Below, in pieces: positions 8,279 to 17,039 of a stretch of DNA of 64,000 bases. Within the stretch, counting starts at the first letter, position 1, and each line of letters opens with the position of its first letter. Under the pieces are notes generated by a model. It searched no databases, was not told where the DNA came from, and was given only the letters and a program-made list of their open reading frames with translations. This stretch comes from 66-474 sp036759545 (lineage in GTDB: Bacteria; Pseudomonadota; Gammaproteobacteria; Xanthomonadales; Rhodanobacteraceae): NCBI GenBank assembly GCA_036759545.1, contig DAIOUL010000003.1, positions 16,851-80,850 on the forward strand, written 5' to 3'. Made by a program: the position numbers and the translations under genes.

Positions 8279-9645
8279 ACGTGCGCTCCCACCTGGAACG
8301 CATGCCGCAATCGCGAAACCAATTCGACCCGCCCGACTTCGAACTGCTCGCCGCTGCGCAAATCCTTGACCGCGACCACCGCGCGGGCGGCTTCCTCGTC
8401 GCCCAGCATCAGCGCGAAATGCGCGCCGATGCGATCCGCATATTTCAGTTGCCTGCCGAGCTTGCCCGGCTCGAGCGCCAGTTCGGTGGCGATGCCCGCG
8501 CCGCGCAGTTCCTGCGCGATCGTCAGACATTCCGGCCAGCGCGCTTCATCGATTTGCGTCACCAGCACCTGCACGCCGCCATTCGTTTCCCGCAGCAGAC
8601 CGGCTTCGCGCAATTGCCAGAACAAGCGCGTCAGCCCGATCGAGATGCCCACGCCCGGCAGTTTCGACTTGGTGTACTGCCCGGCTAGATTGTCATAGCG
8701 GCCGCCGGAACAGATGGAACCGATCTGCGGATGATCGTTCAAGGTCGTCTCGTACACGGTGCCGGTGTAGTAATCCAGTCCGCGCGCGATCGAGAGATTC
8801 AGCGCGAACGTCGATTCCGGCACGCCGAATGCGGCGACGGTATCCAGCACTTCACGCAATTCGGCGCGGCCCTGCTCGAAGGTTTCGCTGCCCGCGCCCA
8901 GCGCGTCGAGTTCCGCATGCGCGTTGCTGAGCGAAGCAGAACGGATCTTCACGAAGTCCAGCAGCCGTTGCGCGACCGCGCGCGAAAGGCCGAAAGCCTC
9001 GCCGGTCAACACGGCATGCACGTGCTCCGCGCCGCGCCTGTCCAGCTTGTCCACCTCGCGCAGCACACGCGTCTGCGTCTCGGAGTCGGAGATCCCGACG
9101 CCTTCGAGAAACCCACGCATCAGTTTGCGGTTGTTGATCTGGATGGTGAACGCGCCGATGTCCAGCGTGGCGAACACCGCGTGGATCACCGCCGGAATTT
9201 CAGCATCGAAGCGGATCGGCAATGTGTCCTTGCCGATCACGTCGATGTCGCATTGATAGAACTCACGGAAACGGCCGCGCTGCGCGCGCTCGCCGCGATA
9301 GACGCGCTGCATCTGGTAGCGGCGGAACGGGAACGCGAGTTCGTGCTCGTGTTCCGCCACGTAGCGCGCCAGCGGCACGGTCAAATCGAAGCGCAGCGCC
9401 AGCTCCGGCTTTTCGTTCTGTTCCAGCGCACCGGTGGATTGCACGAAATACACTTGCCGCTCGGTTTCGCCGCCGGTCTTCGTCAGCAGCACATCGGAAA
9501 ACTCGATCGCCGGCGTCTCGACCGGCAGAAAGCCGTAGAGTTCGAAGCCACGGCGGATACCGTCCAGCATCGACTGGAACGCGATCTGCTCGCGCGGCAG
9601 CAGCTCGAGCACACCCGGCATGGTGCGCGGCGGGGTCAGCGGCAT
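8275..9645 (-). CDS. hisS: Histidine--tRNA ligase
   Basis: Class II aminoacyl-tRNA synthetase charging tRNA-His. The 456-aa product has motif 2 (FREFYQCDIDVIG), the histidine-specific motif RGLDYYTGTVYE, motif 3 around GLTRLFW, and a C-terminal anticodon-binding domain. ATG 9645 (MPLTPPRTMPGVLELL) is used; eight codons upstream adds nothing family-like. The last codons overlap the ammonia-lyase start as ATGA, so the enzyme that uses histidine and the putative deaminase are translationally linked. Confidence 0.95.
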   Translation of the reverse strand: MPLTPPRTMPGVLELLPREQIAFQSMLDGIRRGFELYGFLPVETPAIEFSDVLLTKTGGETERQVYFVQSTGALEQNEKPELALRFDLTVPLARYVAEHEHELAFPFRRYQMQRVYRGERAQRGRFREFYQCDIDVIGKDTLPIRFDAEIPAVIHAVFATLDIGAFTIQINNRKLMRGFLEGVGISDSETQTRVLREVDKLDRRGAEHVHAVLTGEAFGLSRAVAQRLLDFVKIRSASLSNAHAELDALGAGSETFEQGRAELREVLDTVAAFGVPESTFALNLSIARGLDYYTGTVYETTLNDHPQIGSICSGGRYDNLAGQYTKSKLPGVGISIGLTRLFWQLREAGLLRETNGGVQVLVTQIDEARWPECLTIAQELRGAGIATELALEPGKLGRQLKYADRIGAHFALMLGDEEAARAVVAVKDLRSGEQFEVGRVELVSRLRHAFQVGAHV

Positions 9646-9753
9646 GGATTCCTCGTGCGTTACAAGCAAAGCGCGAAGATTAGCAGAGCCGCGCCGTGGG
9701 CCGCTTCGCGGCTTGCGCGCTGCACCGCCGCATCGCTAGAATTCGCGGTTCAT

Positions 9754-9830
9754 CGGGGTGTAGCTCAGCCTGGTAGAGCGCTACGTTCGGGACGTAGAAG
9801 TCGCAGGTTCAAATCCTGTCTCCCCGACCA
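9754..9830 (+). tRNA. tRNA-Pro (anticodon CGG)
   Basis: A 77-nt gene including an encoded CCA end. The acceptor arm CGGGGTG pairs with the 3' CTCCCCG part, the D arm is TAGCTCAGCCTGGTAGAGC, the anticodon arm is CTACG-TTCGGGA-CGTAG (loop positions 34-36 are CGG, reading CCG), and the T arm holds GTTCAAATC. It is the insertion target of the integrative element: the last 49 bp are repeated at 20550-20598. Confidence 0.96.
9782..9830. repeat. Left attachment repeat (attL) in the tRNA-Pro 3' end
   Basis: The 49 bp starting TACGTTCGGGACGTAGAAG are the 3' part of the tRNA, including the anticodon loop, T arm and CCA. They match 20550-20598 except at 9806 (G here, T at 20574). Crossover within this core leaves the tRNA intact on this side. 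Confidence 0.9.
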
Positions 9831-9846
9831 TTAAATCAAGCACTTG

Positions 9847-9873
9847 GGCCGCACATCGTTGCGGCCTTTTTTT
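9847..9873 (+). terminator. Rho-independent terminator after tRNA-Pro
   Basis: The stem GGCCGCA/TGCGGCC with a short loop is followed by seven T residues, 16 bp after the tRNA CCA. It lies inside the integrative element, so it came with the element. A similar hairpin with a T-rich tail sits just beyond the right attachment site, where the host's own terminator would be. Confidence 0.8.
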
Positions 9874-9901
9874 GATAAGCGCAGGGTAAGCGCAATCCGC
9901 A

Positions 9902-10174
9902 CTACTGCCCGTGCGCGCCGCGCACTCTTGCCAGCACCTTGTCCGCGAAGTGTTCGATGAGTTCCACGCCATCATGCACAAGGCGCGTTGCATCCACATC
10001 GCCGATGTCGGGATTGCCGGGGAGCGACACGCGATGACACTTTTCCTTGAACTCCGCGATCCACTTTTCGGCTGACTCCAGCGGCATGAAATTCAACATC
10101 GTTGCCGTGATCGCCTCCAGCGCGTATTCGTGCGCCATTAGCCGAAAGTACGCTTGCCTTTGCTGCTCGTCCAT
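9902..10174 (-). CDS. Hypothetical phage protein downstream of the tape measure
   Basis: A 90-aa acidic, helical protein with no recognised motif. The start has a good ribosome binding site (AGGAG, 6 nt before ATG 10174). It is the last gene of the element's transcript, 9 bp after the tape measure stop codon and just inside attL. No signal peptide or membrane segment is apparent. I cannot assign a function. Confidence 0.6.
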   Translation of the reverse strand: MDEQQRQAYFRLMAHEYALEAITATMLNFMPLESAEKWIAEFKEKCHRVSLPGNPDIGDVDATRLVHDGVELIEHFADKVLARVRGAHGQ

Positions 10175-10183
10175 TCATCACTC

Positions 10184-12862
10184 CTAGCCGCTCACCGGCA
10201 CCCCGCGGCGCTGTAACCCGAAGGTCTGCTGTAGCGTCTTGAACACGCTGCCGTTGCGCGCGATCTGCCTGTTCACCTCGTTGACCGCTTGCCCGACGAT
10301 CACGCGAATGATGTCATTGCCGCTGCCGTCCTTCGACTGCTGAACCTGCGCCTTGTTGTCAGTATGGTTCTCGACGATGACCGTTGTGTTGCCAGCGCCC
10401 GAAGTCTGCGCCTTCACCCCCAGCTTTCCATCGCTCATTTTCGACAGCGGCATGATGGCTTCGTCGCCCGCTTCGCCCATGAGGCCGATGCCTCTAGCGA
10501 ACGGGAACAGGGTTGGCTTGCTGACGACTCCACCTTGTGCGAAGGCCGTAATTTCTCCAGAGCGCCCAAACACGCCTCCGTTGGCGTGGCCCATGATGTT
10601 GTCTATGACGCTGTTTGCTGTGGTGGTCGCGGCTCCGGTGTTGAAGGAACCGAAGTAACCGACGTTGTAGCCTGATGGGCCGGTTGCGAACGCGCCTAGC
10701 AGGGAAGTCAGGATTTGATTCTCCTGAATACGCAATGCGATGCGCGTTAGGTCTGAAATCAGCGAGTCCGCGAAGCTCTTGAAGCTGAATTTGCCCGTCT
10801 GCACGAAGTTCACGATGGCATCGTTCATGTTGCCGAATGCGTCGGTGAACGCGCCGGACACCATGCCGGCTACATCCTGGCCTTGAGCAATCCAGTCCTG
10901 AATTCCGGCTACTAGACCGTTCTGCCACTGCGCACGCGCCTGATCGGCGGCCTTGTAGCCGTTGATCATTTGCTGCACGGCGACTTGTTCCTGTTGCGAC
11001 AGTTGCGCGGTTAGAACCTTCGCCTCTTCATCGTTGATGAGGCCGTCGCGCTTTTCCTTGTTGATGTCGGCTAGTCTCTTCTCGAAGTCGTCATAGACCT
11101 GATTCAGCGCCTGCATCCGCTGAAATTCTTGCTGACCCATTCCTACGCTCGCAACCTGCAGGTCGATTTGTTTCTGTCGCGCCTGCGCCTCATTGGCGAG
11201 CTGATTCGTGAAGTCCTCTTCGTAGGCCGTGACCTTGTTCAAATCGTTCTGGTACTTCGCCAAGTTTTCGGCTGCGCGTTTCCAGAAAAGCGCCGTAGCC
11301 GTTCCCGCATCGACGCCCTTTGAAACCGTGTCCTGAAACCGCTGTTCCAGTTCTGCCATGTCCTGCACGTATTTCGTGAGGGCGGCGTCGCCCTGCACCG
11401 TGAGGCTGGATGGATTCAGGCCGTTGACGTAATCCTGAAATGACTTCAGCGCTTCAAGCGCAGCTTGCTGAGCGCTGAAATCAGGCATCTTCGGCGCGGT
11501 TCCAGTGCCGCCCTTGCCAACATTTGCCTCTGCGGTCGCGACGCCTTTTAGCATCGCCGCAATCTTGTCGCCGGTTTTTTGATCGATTGCCGTCATCTGC
11601 GCATCGCGCGCCGCTGCATCTGCGATGATTAACTTGTTTGCTGCGCGCCACGCTTCCACTTGCGCCTTGGCGTTGTCGAACGGGTGCAACAGCGCTGACG
11701 GGCCATGATCGCCAGACATGAAAGCGTCGCGGATATGCCCCATCTCGTCGAAAAATTCACCGACATAGACGGCGGCTTTCTGCACCTCGCCCTCAAAGGT
11801 GATGAAGACGCCGGTTGCGTCGACGATGAACCCGCCAAGGCCACCGCTGGCGTCAGACGCATCCTTGGCCTTGGCCGCATAGGCGGTGAGTCCGCCGATG
11901 ACGCCAGTGAGCGCCGGCACAAGGCTGCCTGTCATGTTGACCGCCCATGACGCCATCACGTCTTTCAGGATGGCGGTCTGGTTGCCGAGCTTGTCTACTT
12001 CCTTGACGGTGTTGTCGCTGAGCGTGAGGCCCAATTCCTTCGCCCGTGCGGTAACGCCGGCAAGTCCACCATCGCCGCCAAGTTCGTTGAGGAACGGAAT
12101 CAGTTGGGCGCCCGAGCGCCCGAAAATCGCTTGCGCATCGGCGCTCTTTTGCGCGCTGTCGGCATAGCTTGAGAATTTGCCGGCTATCTGATCCAGCAGT
12201 TGCGCGGTGGGTTTAAGATTCCCGTTCGCATCCTTGACGGAGATCCCGAATGCGGCAAACGTCGCCGCTTGTTGCTTGTTGCCCGCCGCTGCCGCAGCGG
12301 CATTCTTCGCCAGATGATCCAGTCCAGTGCTGAGATCATCCATGCTGACGCTGGTGCTGTCAGCGGTTAGCCGCAGCGCAGAGAGTGTCGAGACGGCAAT
12401 ACCCGTCGTCTGCGACATCTTGTTGAGCTGGGTCGCGGTATCGATGGCGCTTGTAAAATATCCCTTGACCGCCTCGAAGCCGAGATAGGCAGTCAGCAGT
12501 TGCGTAACTTGCGACCGCAACCCGCTGAACGCGAAGCCGAGCTGACTGGTGCCAGCGGCGGCGCTCTTCATCGCTTCGCCTTGCGCGAGAGCTTTAGCCG
12601 CAAGCTGCGCGCCCAAGTCCCCGCCCAGCTTCATTTGCGCGTTGTAAGCGATCTGCTCCGCGCGCGACTTGCCCAGATTGTTGATCTGGTTCAGCAGACT
12701 GTCGGCATACCGCTTTGACGATGCTGATGCTTTCTCATACTCCGCAGCCGCCTGTGTGCCGAACTGCGCCATCTTGTTTTGAGCGGCAGTAATGCCCGCC
12801 TGCATCGTCTCGGTATTGACCGTTACGTCAATCCGAGCGGTGCCAAGTGTTTCGTCAGCCAT
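10184..12862 (-). CDS. Phage tail tape measure protein
   Basis: An 892-aa, Ala/Gln-rich, largely helical protein that would set tail length and occupy the tail tube lumen in a siphovirus-type particle. The N-terminal third has coiled coil followed by the lambda-type tape measure pattern (MSQTTGIAVSTLSAL, then FGRSGAQLIPFLNELGG). A hydrophobic stretch lies around residues 310-335 (GSLVPALTGVIGGLTAYA), and the C terminus has the Gly-rich FARGIGLMGEAGDEAIMPL motif typical of lambda-like tape measures. Its start overlaps the preceding gene by 8 bp. No tube, chaperone or connector gene is next to it, which is unusual. Confidence 0.88.
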   Translation of the reverse strand: MADETLGTARIDVTVNTETMQAGITAAQNKMAQFGTQAAAEYEKASASSKRYADSLLNQINNLGKSRAEQIAYNAQMKLGGDLGAQLAAKALAQGEAMKSAAAGTSQLGFAFSGLRSQVTQLLTAYLGFEAVKGYFTSAIDTATQLNKMSQTTGIAVSTLSALRLTADSTSVSMDDLSTGLDHLAKNAAAAAAGNKQQAATFAAFGISVKDANGNLKPTAQLLDQIAGKFSSYADSAQKSADAQAIFGRSGAQLIPFLNELGGDGGLAGVTARAKELGLTLSDNTVKEVDKLGNQTAILKDVMASWAVNMTGSLVPALTGVIGGLTAYAAKAKDASDASGGLGGFIVDATGVFITFEGEVQKAAVYVGEFFDEMGHIRDAFMSGDHGPSALLHPFDNAKAQVEAWRAANKLIIADAAARDAQMTAIDQKTGDKIAAMLKGVATAEANVGKGGTGTAPKMPDFSAQQAALEALKSFQDYVNGLNPSSLTVQGDAALTKYVQDMAELEQRFQDTVSKGVDAGTATALFWKRAAENLAKYQNDLNKVTAYEEDFTNQLANEAQARQKQIDLQVASVGMGQQEFQRMQALNQVYDDFEKRLADINKEKRDGLINDEEAKVLTAQLSQQEQVAVQQMINGYKAADQARAQWQNGLVAGIQDWIAQGQDVAGMVSGAFTDAFGNMNDAIVNFVQTGKFSFKSFADSLISDLTRIALRIQENQILTSLLGAFATGPSGYNVGYFGSFNTGAATTTANSVIDNIMGHANGGVFGRSGEITAFAQGGVVSKPTLFPFARGIGLMGEAGDEAIMPLSKMSDGKLGVKAQTSGAGNTTVIVENHTDNKAQVQQSKDGSGNDIIRVIVGQAVNEVNRQIARNGSVFKTLQQTFGLQRRGVPVSG

Positions 12863-13193
12863 TGCCTTGTCCTCTTGACGGGTTCACCAGGGAGAGCTTC
12901 GGCGGCTCGCTCGGCTTGAAACGGCCCTCGCCGTCAGCCGCAGCCTTCGCCCTTTCGTCCGCCCGCTCCTTCTTGCCGAGCGCACCAGCCTTTACGTGCA
13001 GGTACGGCAGCAACGCGATCGCTGCGGTCATCCGAAGTCGCAAGTCCACTTTCGAGCTGCGCATAACATTCACCAGAAAGACCAAGGGATCGTCGGTTTT
13101 GAAAACTCGCTCGCCGATCAAGATCACTTTCGGCTTTGGGCCGGAGTTCGGACGGGCACCGCCTCCGCCTTTCATACCTTTCACTCCAGCCAT
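12855..13193 (-). CDS. Small terminase-like phage protein
   Basis: A 112-aa basic protein opening with the Gly/Lys-rich tag MAGVKGMKGGGGARPNSG, seen at the start of many phage packaging proteins. A DPLVFLVNVM...LRLRMTAAIALLPYLH segment follows, as in proteins commonly annotated as terminase small subunit, then a charged Lys/Ala tail. ATG 13193 is chosen because this tag marks the family N terminus. It lies between capsid and tape measure, an odd place for a terminase subunit, and no large subunit follows. The call is by pattern recognition only. Confidence 0.55.
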   Translation of the reverse strand: MAGVKGMKGGGGARPNSGPKPKVILIGERVFKTDDPLVFLVNVMRSSKVDLRLRMTAAIALLPYLHVKAGALGKKERADERAKAAADGEGRFKPSEPPKLSLVNPSRGQGNG

Positions 13194-13393
13194 TTTGAAT
13201 TCCTCTGAGACCAGGAAAAATTCTGTGCGTGGGGGAACGCGCGGTTTCCTCGATCGACCGCGCGTAGAGATTTGCATCCCGCCGGCCCTGCATTTCACGG
13301 GGCCGGGCGATTGCGCGATCAGTCCGTGTATGGAGTATCAGGCCTCGCGCTGCCGGTGTTGTTGCGGACACTTGCCGGCTTGTCCGATCACGA

Positions 13394-14887
13394 TCAGGCC
13401 GGGGCACGAACGCCGGTAATGACCGCGAATGCCTTGGTATAGGCCGCCGCCACGTCCACGCGGGTGTGGCAGACAAAGCCCACTTGGCCGGTTGCGGCGT
13501 ACAGCTCGTGCAGCAATTGCACGCTCACGCCCTCGCGGATGAAGTAGGTAAAGCCCGCGAAGTTGCCCACGTATATCTCGCTGCAATCGGTGGACGTGCC
13601 GACAGTCTCATTCACCGGGAGCTGGGTGGTGGTAAGGAACTTCCAGTCCGTGAGCGCATCCGGCCGGCGCAAGGGTTGGCCGGTGGTATCGGTGAACAGT
13701 GCGATCGTTTCGTCCTCGCGCGTGGACATGATCGCCGCGTTCGGCATCGGTGCGTTCTGATCGGCGATTGCCTTGCGCGCCTTGATGAAGGGCGAGTAGT
13801 CCGTCAACACCGCACCGTTGGTGCCGGAAGTGACGGCGTTGACGCCGCTCATGTTCAACAGGCCGCGGATTTCCGGCGCCGTGCCAGATCCGCGCAGGCC
13901 GGCGCGATCCAGTTCCTTCGCGAAGGCCTGGGCGATGGCAATGCGCAAGGCGTTCTCTAGTCCCGGCGCGTCCTGCAACAGCTCGCGCGAGACCTTGAAC
14001 AGGAACGCCAGCGATTGTGGGGTGACGGTGATCGACCGGAACGCCGGGTCGGATTCCGCGACAGCGCCGTTTTCGGATCGCCAGGCAGCGGTCGGGATCG
14101 TGTCCGTGGCCGCGATGTTGAACGACTTGGCTTGTGTGTCGTCCAGCATCGCGATGTTCGCACCCGCGTTCAGCAGCGAGCTTGCCGGCACCAGCGCGTT
14201 GAGGATGCCCGGCAGCAGGATCGTCGGCACGGTGTAGCCGCCGGCGGTGTTGGTTCCTTCCGTCAGCGATGCTCGAATGCTTGCCGGCGTCTTCATGCCA
14301 GCGACACCACGGAAAAAGTCGGCGAGCGTGATGTCGTTTTCTTCCTCGCGGATGAGCGAGTTCGATTGCTGGCGATTAACGCCGAGCTTTGTCGCAATCA
14401 CGCGTTCGTCGCGCAGATCGGCGTTCGACAGCATCACGCCGATGCGCTGGCCGTTGCGATCCTTCAGCTCCGATCTGGGCGGCGGATTGCCAGAGAGTCG
14501 GGCAAACTCCAGTTCTGCGGTTTCGTCTCCGGCGCGTGTCTGGTTGCAGCCTTCGATGTGATCGGCCAGCACGTCGCAGGCGATGCCGAGCCGTTTGCGG
14601 CCTTCATCGTCCAGTGCAGGATTCAGGGCTTCCGCCAGCAGCTTGTTCAACGCACGCTTGCTCTCGCCCAGCGTCCTCCGGCTTTGGTCGGAATGGAAGT
14701 CGCCTAAGTGCAAGTCGTCGATCTTGACGCCTACCTTGGCAAGCTCGGCGCGAGCGATGGTCTTGTTATCCGACTGCGCTATGCGTTCGCGCAGGTCGAA
14801 ATTGCTCAGCTTGCCGATGGCGTTGAGCGCCTGTCCCGCGCGACGCGCAGCGACAAAATCGGCAATGGTTGGTACTTCGATACTCAT
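13394..14887 (-). CDS. HK97-type major capsid protein
   Basis: A 497-aa phage_capsid-family protein. The first 190 or so residues are a helical, charged N-terminal region, possibly a built-in scaffold. The HK97 fold then starts at about the EGTNTAGGYTVPTILLP stretch, with the typical AWRSENGAVAESDPAF and later FKVSRELLQDAPGLE segments, and ends with the VDVAAAYTKAFAV strand. ATG 14887 has GGAG 8 nt upstream. No separate prohead protease or portal gene accompanies it. It is the best-conserved structural gene in the element. Confidence 0.9.
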   Translation of the reverse strand: MSIEVPTIADFVAARRAGQALNAIGKLSNFDLRERIAQSDNKTIARAELAKVGVKIDDLHLGDFHSDQSRRTLGESKRALNKLLAEALNPALDDEGRKRLGIACDVLADHIEGCNQTRAGDETAELEFARLSGNPPPRSELKDRNGQRIGVMLSNADLRDERVIATKLGVNRQQSNSLIREEENDITLADFFRGVAGMKTPASIRASLTEGTNTAGGYTVPTILLPGILNALVPASSLLNAGANIAMLDDTQAKSFNIAATDTIPTAAWRSENGAVAESDPAFRSITVTPQSLAFLFKVSRELLQDAPGLENALRIAIAQAFAKELDRAGLRGSGTAPEIRGLLNMSGVNAVTSGTNGAVLTDYSPFIKARKAIADQNAPMPNAAIMSTREDETIALFTDTTGQPLRRPDALTDWKFLTTTQLPVNETVGTSTDCSEIYVGNFAGFTYFIREGVSVQLLHELYAATGQVGFVCHTRVDVAAAYTKAFAVITGVRAPA

Positions 14888-14922
14888 GGGGGGTTCTCCA
14901 GGCGCGCGCAATGACGCGCCGA

Positions 14923-15141
14923 TTAGTTCAAATCAGCGTGTCCGCGCGGCGTGGCGAAGCCCGCCCGCATCATGGCCTTCCCCTCCCGGTCGAAAACCGG
15001 GCGACGCCTGGCTGGCGCCGGAGTGACCGCAGCGAGCGAAACCCGATGCGATTTGCGGTTTACAGCAGTGCGGGGACACACTGCATTCGCGATTGCGATC
15101 CTACGCCAGCGCATGCGGGAAATAAAGCCGGCCGTGTGCAT
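14923..15141 (-). CDS. Small hypothetical protein between capsid and the 100-aa gene
   Basis: A 72-aa Arg/Ala-rich, basic protein. Its ATG shares a base with the TGA of the upstream gene (TGATG), the tight coupling seen throughout this element, which is the main reason to list it. The C-terminal part (GKAMMRAGFATPRGHADLN) reads like short conserved proteins of P4-type elements, but I cannot name a family with confidence. It could be non-coding. Confidence 0.35.
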   Translation of the reverse strand: MHTAGFISRMRWRRIAIANAVCPRTAVNRKSHRVSLAAVTPAPARRRPVFDREGKAMMRAGFATPRGHADLN

Positions 15142-15443
15142 CAATGCACAGTCCAGCCCGACAACCGACGCACTTGTTTCTCTACCAGTGCGAAAACCTC
15201 TCTTGGCGTCAGCGCATCTCGCAAATCCAGCTCCGGCATCATCAGAATCAGGTGTTCCTCGTCCGATTCCGGCTTGTAAGGGAAATTGCCGAGAGGCTTG
15301 CAGCCGGTGTCGTGTACGTTGAAAACGACTACGTTCTCGGAACCGGGGTCGCGCACCAGGATGAGGCCGCGATAGCCGCTCCGCTGAAGGCGCTGAATGT
15401 CGATCGCCACGGCGGCGCCGATCTCGTTGGGTACGTGCGTCAT
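15141..15443 (-). CDS. Hypothetical element protein
   Basis: A 100-aa soluble protein with alternating strands and helices, no Cys-rich or transmembrane motif, and a mid-protein acidic patch. The start ATG at 15443 overlaps the stop of the TOPRIM protein gene (ATGA), so the two are coupled. Function unknown. Confidence 0.6.
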   Translation of the reverse strand: MTHVPNEIGAAVAIDIQRLQRSGYRGLILVRDPGSENVVVFNVHDTGCKPLGNFPYKPESDEEHLILMMPELDLRDALTPREVFALVEKQVRRLSGWTVH

Positions 15444-16339
15444 GGTCGTTCCTCGTGGTGTAGTTGAGCCAGCGCCAGTAAACCCGCGCGTTCGGATTCC
15501 TCAGCAGCCTTCGCCACTCTCAGCGCATTCGCCGGCAATAGTGCTTCGATTCGGTTTCGCAGGATGCGGCGCAAAATGCACGCCGGCATGGCCTCGGCTT
15601 CGACAGTTTCCGCCACGTGTAATGCGCGCCGGTCGTTTTTATTTCGCGGCTTGCGCGGCAGGTCGTAGTACTCGATTTGTTCCGGCGTGATGCCGATACG
15701 CACGAACACCATCTCGACGCTGGAATCTAGGTGTTCGCGCAGCGCTTGTTCGATCTTGCGGTCGATCAGCACGCCGGCCGGGTCGTAGTCGCCGATGTAG
15801 AACACGATCAGCGGCCGTCCGTTATCCTGAGCATTGATGCTGGCCGCCACGTCGTAGGTGAAGCTCAAGGATGCGAAGCCGGCAGCCGGATAGAGCGAGA
15901 CCGCCAGTTCCTCGCAGTCGTCCTCGATCACGCCGGCGATGCTGCGCGATTCCACCCACACTTCGCAGCGGCAGTCCGCCTGTGCCCACAAGTCCGCGCG
16001 GTACAGTCCGGCCATCCTGCGAATGAAGTCGCCGGCGCCGCTGAAAGTGTTGGTGAAGTATCCGCGGCGGCTGGCGTCCGTCACCCAGCCGTAAGGCAAT
16101 CTCCCGGCCCGGCGCAGCTCGGCCATGCGGTGTTGAACGTGTCGATAGCCGCGGTCCGATTTTTCGACATGGACCGGCAGCCGTGGATCGGTCATGCGGT
16201 AATAGACGTGCCGCACACTCTGCGGATGGTCGGCCTGCAGCACCTCGATGATCTGGGCCGAAAGCTGTTCGACCTCATCAGCAGTCCGCCGATGCCGTTT
16301 TATGGTGCGCGGTACATAAACCTGTTCGCCGGCGATCAT
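15440..16339 (-). CDS. TOPRIM-domain protein (topoisomerase VI A/Spo11-like TOPRIM)
   Basis: A 299-aa protein. An N-terminal winged-helix-like region (HVYYRMTDPRLP...RGYRHVQHRMAELRRAGRLPYGWV) is followed by a TOPRIM-type core. That core has a strand, E/ESRSIAG around the middle, and then FYIGDYDPAGVLID, the DxD metal-binding motif of topoisomerase VI/Spo11-like TOPRIM folds. Proteins like this occur singly in phages and integrative elements; their role (replication, recombination or defence) is not established. No ATPase partner is adjacent. It overlaps both neighbours by 4 bp. Confidence 0.65.
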   Translation of the reverse strand: MIAGEQVYVPRTIKRHRRTADEVEQLSAQIIEVLQADHPQSVRHVYYRMTDPRLPVHVEKSDRGYRHVQHRMAELRRAGRLPYGWVTDASRRGYFTNTFSGAGDFIRRMAGLYRADLWAQADCRCEVWVESRSIAGVIEDDCEELAVSLYPAAGFASLSFTYDVAASINAQDNGRPLIVFYIGDYDPAGVLIDRKIEQALREHLDSSVEMVFVRIGITPEQIEYYDLPRKPRNKNDRRALHVAETVEAEAMPACILRRILRNRIEALLPANALRVAKAAEESERAGLLALAQLHHEERP

Positions 16340-16569
16340 TTCCGGCTCCCTTGGCCCCAGCGGGACGCGGCTTGTTGAGAGCCGCGCCCGCCGGGTGTAG
16401 ATGGACAGACAGGCAGTTTTCCGGCCGATCTACTTTTCCAAGCGGCCGAATTGTTAAATCCGTCGCCAAGCCGATCAGGCTCAAAGCCTTGCCGAGCTTG
16501 GCTTTGCGAGTATCCCGAAGTAGGTGTGGGTACAGGTACAGGTGCAGGTAAGGCAAGGTAAGGCTTCAT
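16336..16569 (-). CDS. Small Pro-rich hypothetical protein
   Basis: A 77-aa protein starting MKPYLALPAPVPVPTPTSG, then polar. Support is positional: its ATG overlaps the stop of the 157-aa gene and its TGA overlaps the start of the TOPRIM gene, so it bridges them exactly. Amino-acid composition is unremarkable for a structured protein, and a competing frame exists here. Confidence 0.4.
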   Translation of the reverse strand: MKPYLALPAPVPVPTPTSGYSQSQARQGFEPDRLGDGFNNSAAWKSRSAGKLPVCPSTPGGRGSQQAASRWGQGSRK

Positions 16570-17039
16570 GGCCTTGCCCCCGCTTCGACGTGCAGTAGTT
16601 CTGACACCACGCTGTAGTGCAGGGCATCGGGTATCCGTTTCTGTTTGGCGTTGGCGGTAACGGTCTTGACGTTGCCGACGATCAGCAGAGGCTTGAGCCG
16701 CTCCAGGCAAATGCGATCAGGTCGCAGTGGCGGCGGCAGCAGCGTGCAGTATTCGTGCATCAAATCGCTGCGCCAGCTCGCCTTGAAGCGGCCATTGATG
16801 GCCGGATTGCCGATGATCCGCTCAATGTTGTAGTAGCGCTCCAGCTTCACGCCGCAGTGCCCCATGTCGCACACGGTGAAATGCAGGATCAACTTGCGCG
16901 ACCGGCCCCACATGATCGCGGTCTGCCAGTGCGTCATGCGCAGGTGATACTTGCCAGGCGGGATCAGGGCGGGTTTGTCGCCGATCAGTTCGCCCACGCC
17001 AGTGTCGGGGACGATGGTCAGTTTCAGCGCGGCGCTCAT
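16566..17039 (-). CDS. Hypothetical element protein, possibly nucleic-acid binding
   Basis: A 157-aa protein with a beta-rich N-terminal half (PPGKYHLRMTHWQTAIMWGRSRKLILHF) and two cysteines near CDMGHCGV. The strand pattern and basic patches resemble accessory replication proteins of mobile elements, but no catalytic motif is visible. Coupled at both ends (ATGA). Confidence 0.6.
   Translation of the reverse strand: MSAALKLTIVPDTGVGELIGDKPALIPPGKYHLRMTHWQTAIMWGRSRKLILHFTVCDMGHCGVKLERYYNIERIIGNPAINGRFKASWRSDLMHEYCTLLPPPLRPDRICLERLKPLLIVGNVKTVTANAKQKRIPDALHYSVVSELLHVEAGARP

Noticed and set aside
8731..9834. Long plus-strand frame over hisS
   Set aside because: Antisense shadow in GC-rich DNA; Arg/Gln/His-rich translation and hisS is certain.
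16278..16556. 92-codon frame competing with the Pro-rich small gene
   Set aside because: Overlaps the start of the TOPRIM gene by about 60 bp and lacks the ATGA coupling.
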